A DNA stretch of 64,000 bases from Thalassomonas viridans (GTDB taxonomy: Bacteria; Pseudomonadota; Gammaproteobacteria; Enterobacterales; Alteromonadaceae): positions 186,001-250,000 of the forward strand of contig NZ_CP059733.1 of the NCBI RefSeq assembly GCF_000948985.2, in the 5' to 3' direction. Shown here piece by piece: positions 18,620-27,406 of this stretch. The translations under genes and the position numbers were made by a program. The notes under the pieces were generated by a model. It saw nothing but the letters and a program-made list of their open reading frames with translations. It was not told where the DNA came from and did not search any database. Within the stretch, counting starts at the first letter, position 1. Every line of letters begins with the position of its first letter.

Positions 18620-18892
18620 TCCAGTACTTCGCCACTCTTTCGCATCTATGCGACCGTGGCATACCGTACATCCAGTACTTCGCCACTCTTTCGCATCTAT
18701 GCGACCGTGGCATACCGTACATCCAGTACTTCGCCACTCTTTCGCATCCATGCGATCGTGGCATACCGTACATCCTGTACATCGCCACTCTTTCGCATCG
18801 ATGCGATCGTGGTATACCGTACATCCTGTACATCCTGTACATCGCCACTCTTTCGCATCCATGCGATCGTGGCATACCGTACATCCTGTACA
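18620..18892. repeat. Tandem array B: five 51-bp units
   Basis: Units start at 18620, 18671, 18722, 18773 and 18833; a 9-base piece (TCCTGTACA) is duplicated after unit 4 and repeated at the end. Each unit has the palindrome TCGCAT-ATGCGA and GTAC inverted repeats. Units 4-5 show coordinated changes (CCAGTACTT to CCTGTACAT). The period is a multiple of three, so five of six reading frames stay open; I regard none as a gene. The array ends at the terminator of the first S8 protease gene. Confidence 0.92.
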
Positions 18893-18896
18893 TAAA

Positions 18897-18923
18897 AAAT
18901 CCCCGCCGGAGCGGGGATTTTAC
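18897..18923 (-). terminator. Terminator of S8 protease 1
   Basis: AAATCCCCGC pairs with GCGGGGATTT around CGGA; on the - strand a T run follows. It lies about 30 bases past the protease stop. Confidence 0.9.
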
Positions 18924-18951
18924 TTTGGGAGAATCTATTGACAGCTAGCGC

Positions 18952-21378
18952 TTATTTCCATACCGCGTCTAAAGTCACGCCGGAGAAAGTGCTGTAGGCG
19001 TTCACCGCAATGTGCCAGGTGCCTGCACTTGGCGAGCTGAAGCTACAGCTTTCTTCGTTACTGGCGCTTTCAGACAAGCAGTCGTAAGTGGAAGAAGTCG
19101 GCTGACTGCCGAAACGTACGTACAGATCCGCATCGCCTGTACCGCCTGTGGTGGTGATATCCAGGCTGGTCATGCCCGCAGGTACTTCAATGGTGAAGAA
19201 CTTGGCGTAACCTGAAGAAGCGGATACGTTGGTTTCCTGCATGCTGCCGCCCGGGTTGCTGCTGCTTTCGGTATAGCTGCCGGTCAGGCTGACGCCGCTG
19301 TAGGCGCTGTAGCCGTTTAGCATTACGTAGTAGGTACCCGCCTGGGCAGAGGCGATGTCGCAAGACTCAGTGCTGTTGCTGTTCCATGAACGGCAGTCGT
19401 AGCTGGAAGTGGTCGGCGCCGAGCCAAATTTCACATACATGTCGGCATCACCCGAGCCGCCTGTGGTGTTGAAGCTTAAACCTGTGGCGCCCGCAGGGAC
19501 CTCTAAGGTGAATACCTGGGTTTCATCTTTAGCGCCGGACAACGAAGTTTTCGCTACGCCGTTGGTCAGCTCGGTACTTGTTACCGGAGGCTCGACTGTG
19601 CCGCCACAGTTGGCCGCCATGTAGTCAGAAGCTGCTTTGGCCTGCACTAAACCGTAACCGGTTTTGTCGTCGCGGCCTGAAGTTTCCAGGTCAAGGGCGG
19701 TATTTTTAAGGGCGGTACGCACTTCATCGGCAGTACAGGATATGTTGTTACTCCAGGCCAGGGCCGCAACCGCTGCTACGTGAGGCGTTGCCATGGAAGT
19801 ACCGTTGTAGTAGGCGTAATCCTGATTAGCGGTAACGCTTAAGCTCACCGACTGGCCCACTAAACCTTGTAATGTCTGGCCTAAAGCACGGTCCACAGAA
19901 ACCGTAGGTACGGTAACATCGCTACCGGCATCAACCAGGAAGGGGTTTTGCAGGGCGGTACGGTCATTGTCACTGAAGACAATCACACCCACGGCGCCGG
20001 CATCGGTACAGGCTTTGGCCGGGTTGATTTCAGGGTAGTTGCTGCCAATCTGGTTGTCGTTACGCTCGGCAAGACAGATATTGCCGGAAACATTGCTACA
20101 GCTGTAGCTTGAACCGGATACGGAACACTCGCCCAGAATACCGCTGGCCGAACCGTTTACGTCGTTAACCACATAGTTGCTGCCGCTTGGGGTGAAACGG
20201 GTTTGCGGAACCACCATGTCGTTGGCATAAGTGGTGCCGCCGATAGTAATTGAACCTAAACGGCCGTCACCGGCAACGGTAGACAGAATCGCTTCACCCG
20301 GACCGGCTACTTCAACCTGGGAAGTATATTGCGAGAATTCGGCATGACGGCCGCTGGCGTCAACCGCGCCTACTGCCATAACAGTGTCATAAGAGGCCGG
20401 GTATGACAGGCTGGAGTCGCCGTCGTTACCGGAAGCGGCCACCAAAAGCACGCCGGCGTTAGTGGCGGCTTCTAAACCGTTTCTTTCGGTTGTGGTCGCG
20501 CTTGGGCCACCTAAACTCATGTTAACCACTTTGGCGCCGTTGTTAACACAAACATCTACCGCGTCAACCAGCTCAGAGCTGTAACCCCAGCCGCTTTCGT
20601 TAAATACTTTAACGATATGCAGGTTAACATTGGTATTAGGCAGCACGCCGACTACACCTTCGCTGTTGTTTACCGCGGCAATGGTACCGGCAACATGGGT
20701 GCCGTGAGAACCGCCGTTTTGATACCAGTTGCCCGTGCCAGAGTCATTGGTGCCCGAGTGGTTGTTGGCATTTAGGTCCGGATTGGAGCGCTCGTAACCG
20801 GAATCGATAATACAAACCGTCATATTGCCGGCGGCGCTGTCGCTCAGCTGATCCGCCTGGACATTGCCTATGCCCCATGGCTGCATTTGTGAAGTCAGGT
20901 AACGAAGTTCATCTTTTTCAGAATATTCAACGTTTTTGTCATTGTTGATGCTGTTAAGCATGGCCTTGATATTTTGCTTTTTAGCGGTTTTATCTACTGC
21001 AAAAACATGAACATTGTTTTTCATGGCCTTAACGTGCTTAAGACCTGCGCCTGTGGTTTTGCTTAACTTGGTGGCCATGGCCTGGTGCAGGCTGTCGGCG
21101 CTGATGCTGTCAAGGTCGGCAACCGAGGTACCGGCAAACATGATTTCGCGCAGGTTAGCTGAATCTTTGTATTTAACTATGATGCGCTCTTCCATCGCAT
21201 TCATTTTTTCCTGCTTCTCGCTGGCTAACCAGGAGGCAAAACCTTTATTGGCATTGCTGGCTGCTTCAAAGGTTTGCAGGTTGCCGCTGGCGGCGATTGT
21301 CTGTTGTGCGCCTAACGCGGCGCAGACACCGATTACGAGCTTAGACAAAGCTCTTTTATTTGACTGGATCTTTTTCAT
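18952..21378 (-). CDS. Secreted S8 subtilisin-like protease with PA insert and two PPC domains
   Basis: An 808-residue preproprotease. A signal peptide (1-30) and an inhibitor-like propeptide (about 60-150) precede the catalytic domain with Asp192 (CIIDSGYE), His225 (GGSHGTHVAGT), oxyanion Asn318 (AASGND) and Ser528 (NGTSMATPHVA). A protease-associated (PA) insert lies at about 385-520. Two pre-peptidase C-terminal (PPC) domains follow at about 610-703 and 712-808, each with GDAD(M/L)YV and a CxS...ESC motif. It degrades protein outside the cell; PPC domains are usually cut off after type II secretion. It belongs to a three-gene paralogous set on one strand with a shared upstream element. Confidence 0.95.
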   Translation of the reverse strand: MKKIQSNKRALSKLVIGVCAALGAQQTIAASGNLQTFEAASNANKGFASWLASEKQEKMNAMEERIIVKYKDSANLREIMFAGTSVADLDSISADSLHQAMATKLSKTTGAGLKHVKAMKNNVHVFAVDKTAKKQNIKAMLNSINNDKNVEYSEKDELRYLTSQMQPWGIGNVQADQLSDSAAGNMTVCIIDSGYERSNPDLNANNHSGTNDSGTGNWYQNGGSHGTHVAGTIAAVNNSEGVVGVLPNTNVNLHIVKVFNESGWGYSSELVDAVDVCVNNGAKVVNMSLGGPSATTTERNGLEAATNAGVLLVAASGNDGDSSLSYPASYDTVMAVGAVDASGRHAEFSQYTSQVEVAGPGEAILSTVAGDGRLGSITIGGTTYANDMVVPQTRFTPSGSNYVVNDVNGSASGILGECSVSGSSYSCSNVSGNICLAERNDNQIGSNYPEINPAKACTDAGAVGVIVFSDNDRTALQNPFLVDAGSDVTVPTVSVDRALGQTLQGLVGQSVSLSVTANQDYAYYNGTSMATPHVAAVAALAWSNNISCTADEVRTALKNTALDLETSGRDDKTGYGLVQAKAASDYMAANCGGTVEPPVTSTELTNGVAKTSLSGAKDETQVFTLEVPAGATGLSFNTTGGSGDADMYVKFGSAPTTSSYDCRSWNSNSTESCDIASAQAGTYYVMLNGYSAYSGVSLTGSYTESSSNPGGSMQETNVSASSGYAKFFTIEVPAGMTSLDITTTGGTGDADLYVRFGSQPTSSTYDCLSESASNEESCSFSSPSAGTWHIAVNAYSTFSGVTLDAVWK

Positions 21379-21528
21379 GCTACTTCCATCTCTAATTATA
21401 TTTTTATGACGACTGTTATTCTTGTTATTAGTCTTATTATTCTTTTTTATTGATATCGGCTCAGGCAGTCAGTTAAGTATTTATGCACATACTTAATGCC
21501 TGTCCGGCCTCCCCTTCGTTGAGGGGAT

Positions 21529-21594
21529 TTCGATAGTAGCAACTGCCCTTCTGCCTCCTAGCAAATTCACGACAGCTTTTCGTATAATTACGAC
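21529..21594 (-). promoter_or_regulatory. 66-bp shared element, copy 1 (protease 1)
   Basis: It lies 151 bases upstream of the protease 1 ATG. Read in gene direction it has two GTCG boxes exactly 21 bp apart, CGAAAAGC between them, AATTTGCTAG after the second, and CAGTTG..ACTATCGAA at the end. The same boxes recur at the same distances upstream of the other two proteases. It is probably a regulator-binding site plus promoter. The rest of the gap, 21595-22045, shows no convincing gene. Confidence 0.8.
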
Positions 21595-22045
21595 TATGGT
21601 TATTTTGTTGTTTTAATTCAGGTGGTTACGTTTGAGTGTTTGGTTCAAACATGCGTTTTATTTTTTGATGGAGGTGAATTTGTTCGAAAAAAATACTGTT
21701 GGAGGGCAGAGAAAGCAGGGGCAATGCTCTTGTTTAATCAGGCTTATTCTTTAAATGAAAAAAGCCCCGGAGTCTTTCTCCTGAAAGTTTTCATTTTGAT
21801 GTTAATAAATATCTAAATTGGGTGAATATCCAGGCGGGATGAAGTGGATATGGATTGTGGGGAAAGCTATTCGTAGCAGTGAACAAACAGGGTAAACCGG
21901 TTGCAGGTTTTAAGCTGCCTGGTATGTGGGTAAGCCATAGGCACCTGTATATGCTTCCGGCCACTCCTTGTTGCCAGATGAACAGCGGAGTTCAAATATT
22001 CGTTCTTTCAGACTCCTTTATTCTCACCGCAAATATATTCAGGCA

Positions 22046-22076
22046 TAAAAAAATCTCCGCCAATGGCGGAGATTTT
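22046..22076 (-). terminator. Terminator of S8 protease 2
   Basis: AAAATCTCCGCC pairs with GGCGGAGATTTT around a 3-base loop; a T run follows on the - strand. Confidence 0.92.
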
Positions 22077-22110
22077 GTGTGGGAACGTTATTTGGGGCTT
22101 AGTGGTTAGC

Positions 22111-24021
22111 TTAGTTCCACTGAGCGTTTAAAGTAAGATTTCTTACTCTGCTGTAGGCATACACTTCGATTTCCCAGCTACCGGCTGCAGGGTTGCTGAT
22201 AGTACAGCTTTCGTTGTTGCTGTAAGAAGTTGACTTACATACCGCTGTTGAAGAACCTGCCTGGTAGATGTAAAGGTCGGCATCACCGGTACCACCTGAG
22301 GTGTTGATAGTGAAGGTGCTCATGCCTTCAGGAATTTCAACAGTGAAGGTTTGAGAAGCTCTTCTGTTGATAGAAGAAATGCTTTCTTCCAGGCTGCCAC
22401 CTTCGCCCGGAGGAGTCACAACACCGCCACAACCGTTGGCTGTTAAGTAGTCGTGAGCCGCCTTGGCTTTAACAACACCGTGACCGAAGTACACATCGTG
22501 GCCTGCATCACCTAAGTCAGCTGCGGTAGCTTTTAAGGCGTCACGGATTTGCGTACCTGTACATTCGGTATGGTTAGACCAAACCAGGGCTGCAACACCG
22601 GATACCGCCGGAGTCGCCATGGAAGTACCTGTCATATAGCCATAGCTGCTGGCAGAGATTTCGATGCTGGCGGTTGAAGCGGCAACTAAAGCACTCTTGT
22701 CTTCTAGTGCGGCACCTACAGCCGGGATAGTAGTTGCATTGGTGTCGCCCAGAGTACCGGATAATACGCCGGCAACATTGTTAATGATAATGGCGCCGAT
22801 ACCGCCTGAGTTTTCACAGTTTTGTACTTTGTCGTGGAAAGTGATGTTACCGCGGTCAATCACACAGATTTTGCCGTTAGCAGCGCTGTCGGTTGATTCT
22901 GCGGTACCCATGTAATAGGTGCTGCCTGACGCTGAACCTGTGTTTTCCATAGAGGTTGAGGCATAACCCTGGCCGCCTGCGCTCATTACAGACAAAGTGG
23001 CGCCGTCTTGCTGGTAAGTGGATAAGACATTAACACCGCCGGCAGTTATCTCAACACAGTTGTCTTTAGTTGAAGAACAGCTTGGGTATTGGGAAGACTC
23101 ATAACGGCCATTGTCGGCATCGTTACCGCCTACCATCATAACTGACTCATAACCGGCCGGATATGAACGAACACTGTTGCCGTCGTTACCGGCAGCCGCA
23201 ACTACCAGGCCGCCATTGGCGGTAAAGGTATCAAAGGCGTTTTCTTCTGCGCTGTTGGCAGCACCGCCACCTAAACTCATGCTGATGATGTTGGCACCGG
23301 CATCGGTACATTTTTGTGCAGCATGGGCCAAGTCAGAAGAGTAACCCCAGCCGCTGGCGTTGAATACCTTGATAATGTGCATATCAACGCCAGGCGCCAT
23401 ACCGACAACACCGATATTGTTATCTGCCGCACCTATGGTACCGGCTACGTGGGTACCGTGTGGGCCGCCGTGCTCGTCCCAGTTACCTGTGCCCGAGTCG
23501 TTATCACCAGTGATTCTTGACCATTCAAAGTCAGGGTTGCTTCTGTCCAGACCTGAATCGATAACACATACCTTCATACCGGCATTGGCATTGAAAGTCA
23601 CCTGGTTGGCTTCTGACTGGTAAACGGAATATGGCGTTAATTGCTCGGTGCGCGGATCACCGACATCATCACTGTATGCAGACATAAAGGAGCGGATTTG
23701 ATCTTCTTCGATCTGCAGTGAAGCAAAGGCTGCCTGGTCTATCTGGTCAGAAGCCGCATTCAGGCCCCTGTCCTGCAAAGACTTAACCGGGTTGGCCATC
23801 ATCTTCTTAACACTGTTTAAGCTTTTGCCTTCAAAAGTGGCCGAGATAAAGCCGTTGGCGTCAACATGGATATTGGCGCCAAGCTTTTTAGCCATGGCTT
23901 TAACTGCTTGCTTGTTGTTGTCATCAACATGGATGATATATCTGCTGTTTTCAGCCTGAACAGTGAAAGCGCTGGATACTGCTAATGCGATCAGTGATGT
24001 GGTGAACTTGGACATTTTCAT
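22111..24021 (-). CDS. Secreted S8 subtilisin-like protease with PA insert and one PPC domain
   Basis: A 636-residue preproprotease. Signal peptide 1-23 (VQA cleavage), propeptide about 25-90, catalytic Asp155 (CVIDSGLD), His188 (GGPHGTHVAGT), Asn279 (AAAGND) and Ser467 (TGTSMATPAVSG). A PA-type insert (about 370-450) contains CVIDRGNITFHDK and GGIGAIIINN. One PPC domain (about 545-636) closes the protein. It is closer to protease 3 than to protease 1: the N-terminal 500 residues of 2 and 3 align almost throughout. Own terminator and own copy of the 66-bp element, so each gene is probably a separate transcript. Confidence 0.95.
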   Translation of the reverse strand: MKMSKFTTSLIALAVSSAFTVQAENSRYIIHVDDNNKQAVKAMAKKLGANIHVDANGFISATFEGKSLNSVKKMMANPVKSLQDRGLNAASDQIDQAAFASLQIEEDQIRSFMSAYSDDVGDPRTEQLTPYSVYQSEANQVTFNANAGMKVCVIDSGLDRSNPDFEWSRITGDNDSGTGNWDEHGGPHGTHVAGTIGAADNNIGVVGMAPGVDMHIIKVFNASGWGYSSDLAHAAQKCTDAGANIISMSLGGGAANSAEENAFDTFTANGGLVVAAAGNDGNSVRSYPAGYESVMMVGGNDADNGRYESSQYPSCSSTKDNCVEITAGGVNVLSTYQQDGATLSVMSAGGQGYASTSMENTGSASGSTYYMGTAESTDSAANGKICVIDRGNITFHDKVQNCENSGGIGAIIINNVAGVLSGTLGDTNATTIPAVGAALEDKSALVAASTASIEISASSYGYMTGTSMATPAVSGVAALVWSNHTECTGTQIRDALKATAADLGDAGHDVYFGHGVVKAKAAHDYLTANGCGGVVTPPGEGGSLEESISSINRRASQTFTVEIPEGMSTFTINTSGGTGDADLYIYQAGSSTAVCKSTSYSNNESCTISNPAAGSWEIEVYAYSRVRNLTLNAQWN

Positions 24022-24219
24022 ATTACTCTCTCTGGAAGATATTTATTATTGTCGCAACCGCAGGTGTTATTGTTATTGATGCGGTTGCCTATATTTTTTT
24101 ATTAGCGCGGCCGTTTTTTATTCTTGTTATTACGGCTGCATTTTATCTTTTTAGATGAACGGCAATACTTCTCAACCTAAAAGTTAAAAGGTGCCTGAGC
24201 TTCCTTGCTCCGAGCACTA

Positions 24220-24285
24220 TTCGATACTAACAACTGGGTTATTCGCATCTAGTAAATTCGCGACAGCTTTTCGGCTAATTCCGAC
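24220..24285 (-). promoter_or_regulatory. 66-bp shared element, copy 2 (protease 2)
   Basis: It lies 199 bases upstream of the protease 2 ATG. GTCG boxes are 21 bp apart (24285 and 24264, read on the - strand), and the TATCGAA box lies 41 bp from the second GTCG, as in copies 1 and 3. It shares CGAAAAGCTGTCG with copy 1 and CAGTTGTTAGTATCGAA with copy 3. The rest of the gap, 24286-24582, is A+T rich and shows no gene. Confidence 0.82.
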
Positions 24286-24582
24286 AGGTGAAAAATAATT
24301 GTTTAAAAACAGTAGTTTACTTGATTTGAAAAAAGTGGCAGACGTTTTTTATGGATAATTTGGCGCAGATTCATCAAAAAGCGAATACATAATGCGCACA
24401 AACTGCCGCTTTACTCCCCGGTTGATTCTGAAGCGGGAGGGACTAAGGGTGAAAACTACCAAAAAAACAGGAAATTTTTCTTGCCGATCGGGTATATAGA
24501 AGAGTTTTTTATTGTTTTGATTGAGGAAGTATCCGCTTTTTTATCTGCTTTTTTCTTAGATATAAGAAGAAGCTGATAAAAG

Positions 24583-24620
24583 AAAAGCCACTATCAGGCG
24601 ATGACCCGATAATGGCTTTG
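24583..24620 (-). terminator. Terminator of S8 protease 3
   Basis: CAAAGCCA-TATC-GG pairs with its near complement around a short loop; on the - strand a T-rich run follows (GGCTTTTCTTTT). Confidence 0.8.
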
Positions 24621-24650
24621 GGAGAATAAATTTTAAGTTAGCTTAAAATC

Positions 24651-26942
24651 TTACTTAAAGTTGATGGTCCATGAATTTAATGTTCCGGTGTCGCCGCCGG
24701 CATTGTCATGAACCCTTAATGTCCAGTTGCCGTTGCGTTCGCTGCTGGCAAAACCTTCAACATTATAGCTTTCTTTAATATCGTCTGTGCTTCTGCCAGT
24801 GTAGCTGCGCAGTACCTGCTCGGCGCCGCTGGGCGATACTAAAGTTAACAGCAAGTCACCGCTGTAAGTGTGGGTGATATCAACATCTACAGTAGCGATG
24901 GCGCTGGAACCGCTGTCGTTAACTGAGATCACGCTGCTGGTAGTGTTTCTGTCGGTGATAGCAGCACTGGTGTTGTTGCTGTAAGTATTGTTAACCGGCG
25001 TGCTGCCGCCTTCGGTGTAGCTGGCTACCAGGTTAAGGTTGCTGAAAGTGCTGTAGGCAGATACGGTTACATGGTAAGTACCTTCCTGGGCCGAAGCGAT
25101 GGCACAGCTTTCGGTGCTGGTGGCCGACTCGGACTTACAGTCGTTGTTGCTGGAGCTGGCTGCAGAACCGAAGTTTACGTATAAGTCAGCATCGCCGCCG
25201 TTACCGCCTGTGGTGTTAAAGCTCAGGTTGGTGGCGCCTGCCGGTACCTGGAATGTATAGGTCAGATCCTGGCCTTTGCTGGCGGCAAGACCTGTTTTGG
25301 CTACGCCGTTGGTTAACTCGTTGCTGGCAACCGGGCCGTCACAACCGTGTTCTGTGATGTAATCGTGGGCGGCTTTGGCTTTAACCACACCGTAACCGTA
25401 GTAAACATCATGGCCGGCATCGCCTAAATCTTCTGCGGTGGCTTTTAATACTTCACGGATTTGGGTACCGGTACATTGAGTGTGGTTTGACCAAACCAGG
25501 GCGGCAACACCGGATACGCCCGGGGTAGCCATGGAAGTACCGCTGATGATGTTGTAGCCGGTAGCCGATACGTCTATGTCGACAGAAGTGGCTGCGGTCA
25601 GGGTGGCTTTGTCGCTCAGTAAAGCGGTAACGGTTGGGATCGTGGTGGTGTTATTGTCGCCTAAAGTCGCGCCTAAAGGACCGGCTTCGTTGTTGATGAT
25701 AATAGCGCCGATACCGCCGGAATCTTCACAGTTTTTCACTTTGTCGTGGAAGGAAATATTACCGCGGTCGATCACACAGATGTTGCCGTTGGCACCGGCA
25801 TCTGTTGCTTCGGCCGTACCCATATAATAGGCGTTGCCGGAGAGAGAACCTACAGGCGTCTCAGAATTGGATGCGATATCTGCAGTTAAAGTCTGGCTCC
25901 CTACTTGAATTTCAGCCAGGGTCGGCGTATCCATAGGGTAGGTAGACAGTACATCTAAACCACCGGCAGTAACTTCAACACAGTCGTCGCGGGTTGCCTG
26001 ACAGCTTGGAAACTGGGAAGACTCGTAACGGCCATTGTCTTTGCTGTTACCGCCGATCATCATTACCGACTCATAACCGGCCGGGTATGAGCGGGTATTG
26101 TCGCCGTCGTTACCGGCTGCGGCAACCACTAAACCACCGGCAGCGGTAAAGGCGTCAAAGGCATTTTCTTCGGTAGCGTTAGCTCCGCCGCCGCCTAAAC
26201 TCATGCTGATGATGTTGGCGCCGGCATCGGTACATTTTTGCGCGGCATGGGCCAAGTCTGAAGAGTAACCCCATTTGCCGTCGGTATCCCGGAAAACCTT
26301 GATGATATGCATAGCAACACCCGGCGCCATACCGACTACACCAACGTTATTGTCGAGGGCGCCTATAGTACCGGCTACGTGGGTACCGTGAGAGCCGCCG
26401 TCATTCCAGTTACCTGTACCTGAATCATTGTCGCCTGTGATATTGTTCCAGTCGAAATCTGCGTGGTGCTGGTCCAGGCCGGAATCAACCACACATACTT
26501 TCATGCCGGCATTGGCATTAAAGTTAACCTGGTCTGCCTGTGACTGCTTGATGGAATAAGGGGTGATTTGCTGGGTGCGCGGATCGCCGGCATCGTCGTC
26601 GTAGGTGGCCATCAGGTAGCGCGGGTGATCGATTTCAATGGCATTAAAAGTGGCGTTGTTGACCACATCGGCAGCCATGGTTACGCCTCTTGCCTGCAGC
26701 GACTGAACCGGGTTGCTCATCATTTTCTTAACCGTGTTCAGATTTTTACCTTTAAAGGTCGCAGCGATAAAGCCGTCGGCATCTACTTTGATTTCAGCGC
26801 CCAGCTTTTTCGCTAATGCTGTAACTGCCGCTTTATTATTATTGTCTACGTTGATGATATACCTTTCGTCTGCTGCCTGTACGGCAAAGGCACTGGATAC
26901 CGCTAAAGCAATAACGGATGCGGTAAATTTTGACACTTTCAT
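24651..26942 (-). CDS. Secreted S8 subtilisin-like protease with PA insert, PPC and P/Homo B domains
   Basis: A 763-residue preproprotease. Signal peptide 1-23, propeptide about 25-90, catalytic Asp153 (CVVDSGLD), His185 (GGSHGTHVAGT), Asn278 (AAAGND) and Ser470 (SGTSMATPGVSG). The PA-type insert contains CVIDRGNISFHDK. A PPC domain lies at about 545-643. The C-terminal 110 residues form a P/Homo B domain (THTYSGDLLLTLVSPSG, NGNWTLRVHDNAGGDTGTL, SWTINF), known from kexin-like enzymes, where it stabilises the fold. The N-terminal body is nearly the same as protease 2, so they are recent paralogues with different C-terminal modules. Confidence 0.95.
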   Translation of the reverse strand: MKVSKFTASVIALAVSSAFAVQAADERYIINVDNNNKAAVTALAKKLGAEIKVDADGFIAATFKGKNLNTVKKMMSNPVQSLQARGVTMAADVVNNATFNAIEIDHPRYLMATYDDDAGDPRTQQITPYSIKQSQADQVNFNANAGMKVCVVDSGLDQHHADFDWNNITGDNDSGTGNWNDGGSHGTHVAGTIGALDNNVGVVGMAPGVAMHIIKVFRDTDGKWGYSSDLAHAAQKCTDAGANIISMSLGGGGANATEENAFDAFTAAGGLVVAAAGNDGDNTRSYPAGYESVMMIGGNSKDNGRYESSQFPSCQATRDDCVEVTAGGLDVLSTYPMDTPTLAEIQVGSQTLTADIASNSETPVGSLSGNAYYMGTAEATDAGANGNICVIDRGNISFHDKVKNCEDSGGIGAIIINNEAGPLGATLGDNNTTTIPTVTALLSDKATLTAATSVDIDVSATGYNIISGTSMATPGVSGVAALVWSNHTQCTGTQIREVLKATAEDLGDAGHDVYYGYGVVKAKAAHDYITEHGCDGPVASNELTNGVAKTGLAASKGQDLTYTFQVPAGATNLSFNTTGGNGGDADLYVNFGSAASSSNNDCKSESATSTESCAIASAQEGTYHVTVSAYSTFSNLNLVASYTEGGSTPVNNTYSNNTSAAITDRNTTSSVISVNDSGSSAIATVDVDITHTYSGDLLLTLVSPSGAEQVLRSYTGRSTDDIKESYNVEGFASSERNGNWTLRVHDNAGGDTGTLNSWTINFK

Positions 26943-27107
26943 GTTTACTCCATCGGGAATTCTATCGAAATGTTTTTATGGTTTTGGTGCGGTTATTTTT
27001 ATTATTGGTGCACGGTTTGGTTTTATTATTTGTGTGATTTAGGTGAACGGAAGACATCCGTTTGGTTCAGACTAAATAGTGCCAAAGCTGTCCTGCCCTG
27101 AGCGTTA

Positions 27108-27173
27108 TTCGATACTAACAACTGGTCCGCTTGCCCCTAGCAAATTTGCGACGGGTTTTCGCAAATCTGCGAC
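27108..27173 (-). promoter_or_regulatory. 66-bp shared element, copy 3 (protease 3)
   Basis: It lies 166 bases upstream of the protease 3 ATG. In gene direction it has two clear direct repeats, GTCGCAGATTTGC and GTCGCAAATTTGC, starting exactly 21 bp apart, then CTAG and CAGTTGTTAGTATCGAA. This copy shows the repeat unit best. The rest of the gap up to recG (27174-27406) is A+T rich, with no gene seen. Confidence 0.83.
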
Positions 27174-27406
27174 ATCGAAAAATTACTCCTTTATATACAG
27201 GGGGTTATTTTCCACTGTTAAAGAAAAATTACTGTACTGTTAACTACATCTGGTACGATTTGTTGTTGATAGGGTAAAAATTCGCCGGAAAGTGAGTGCT
27301 GGTGGGGAGTTTGTTAATAGAAAGCTTTGAGCTTTTGCGTACAAAAAAAATTATCGGGAAAAGATAAACAGGTTTTTATCTCAATTAACTGAGGTAAAAA
27401 TACTGA

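Noticed and set aside
18461..18892. CRISPR array
   Set aside because: Units are directly joined without unique spacers, and no cas genes are present.
18574..18948. Long open frames of 92-124 codons in five frames over the repeat array
   Set aside because: They arise from a 51-bp period without stops; the proteins are pure repeats, overlap on both strands and have no ribosome binding sites.
21622..22109. Two small + strand frames between proteases 1 and 2
   Set aside because: No ribosome binding site of note and no protein features; the second runs through the protease 2 terminator hairpin.
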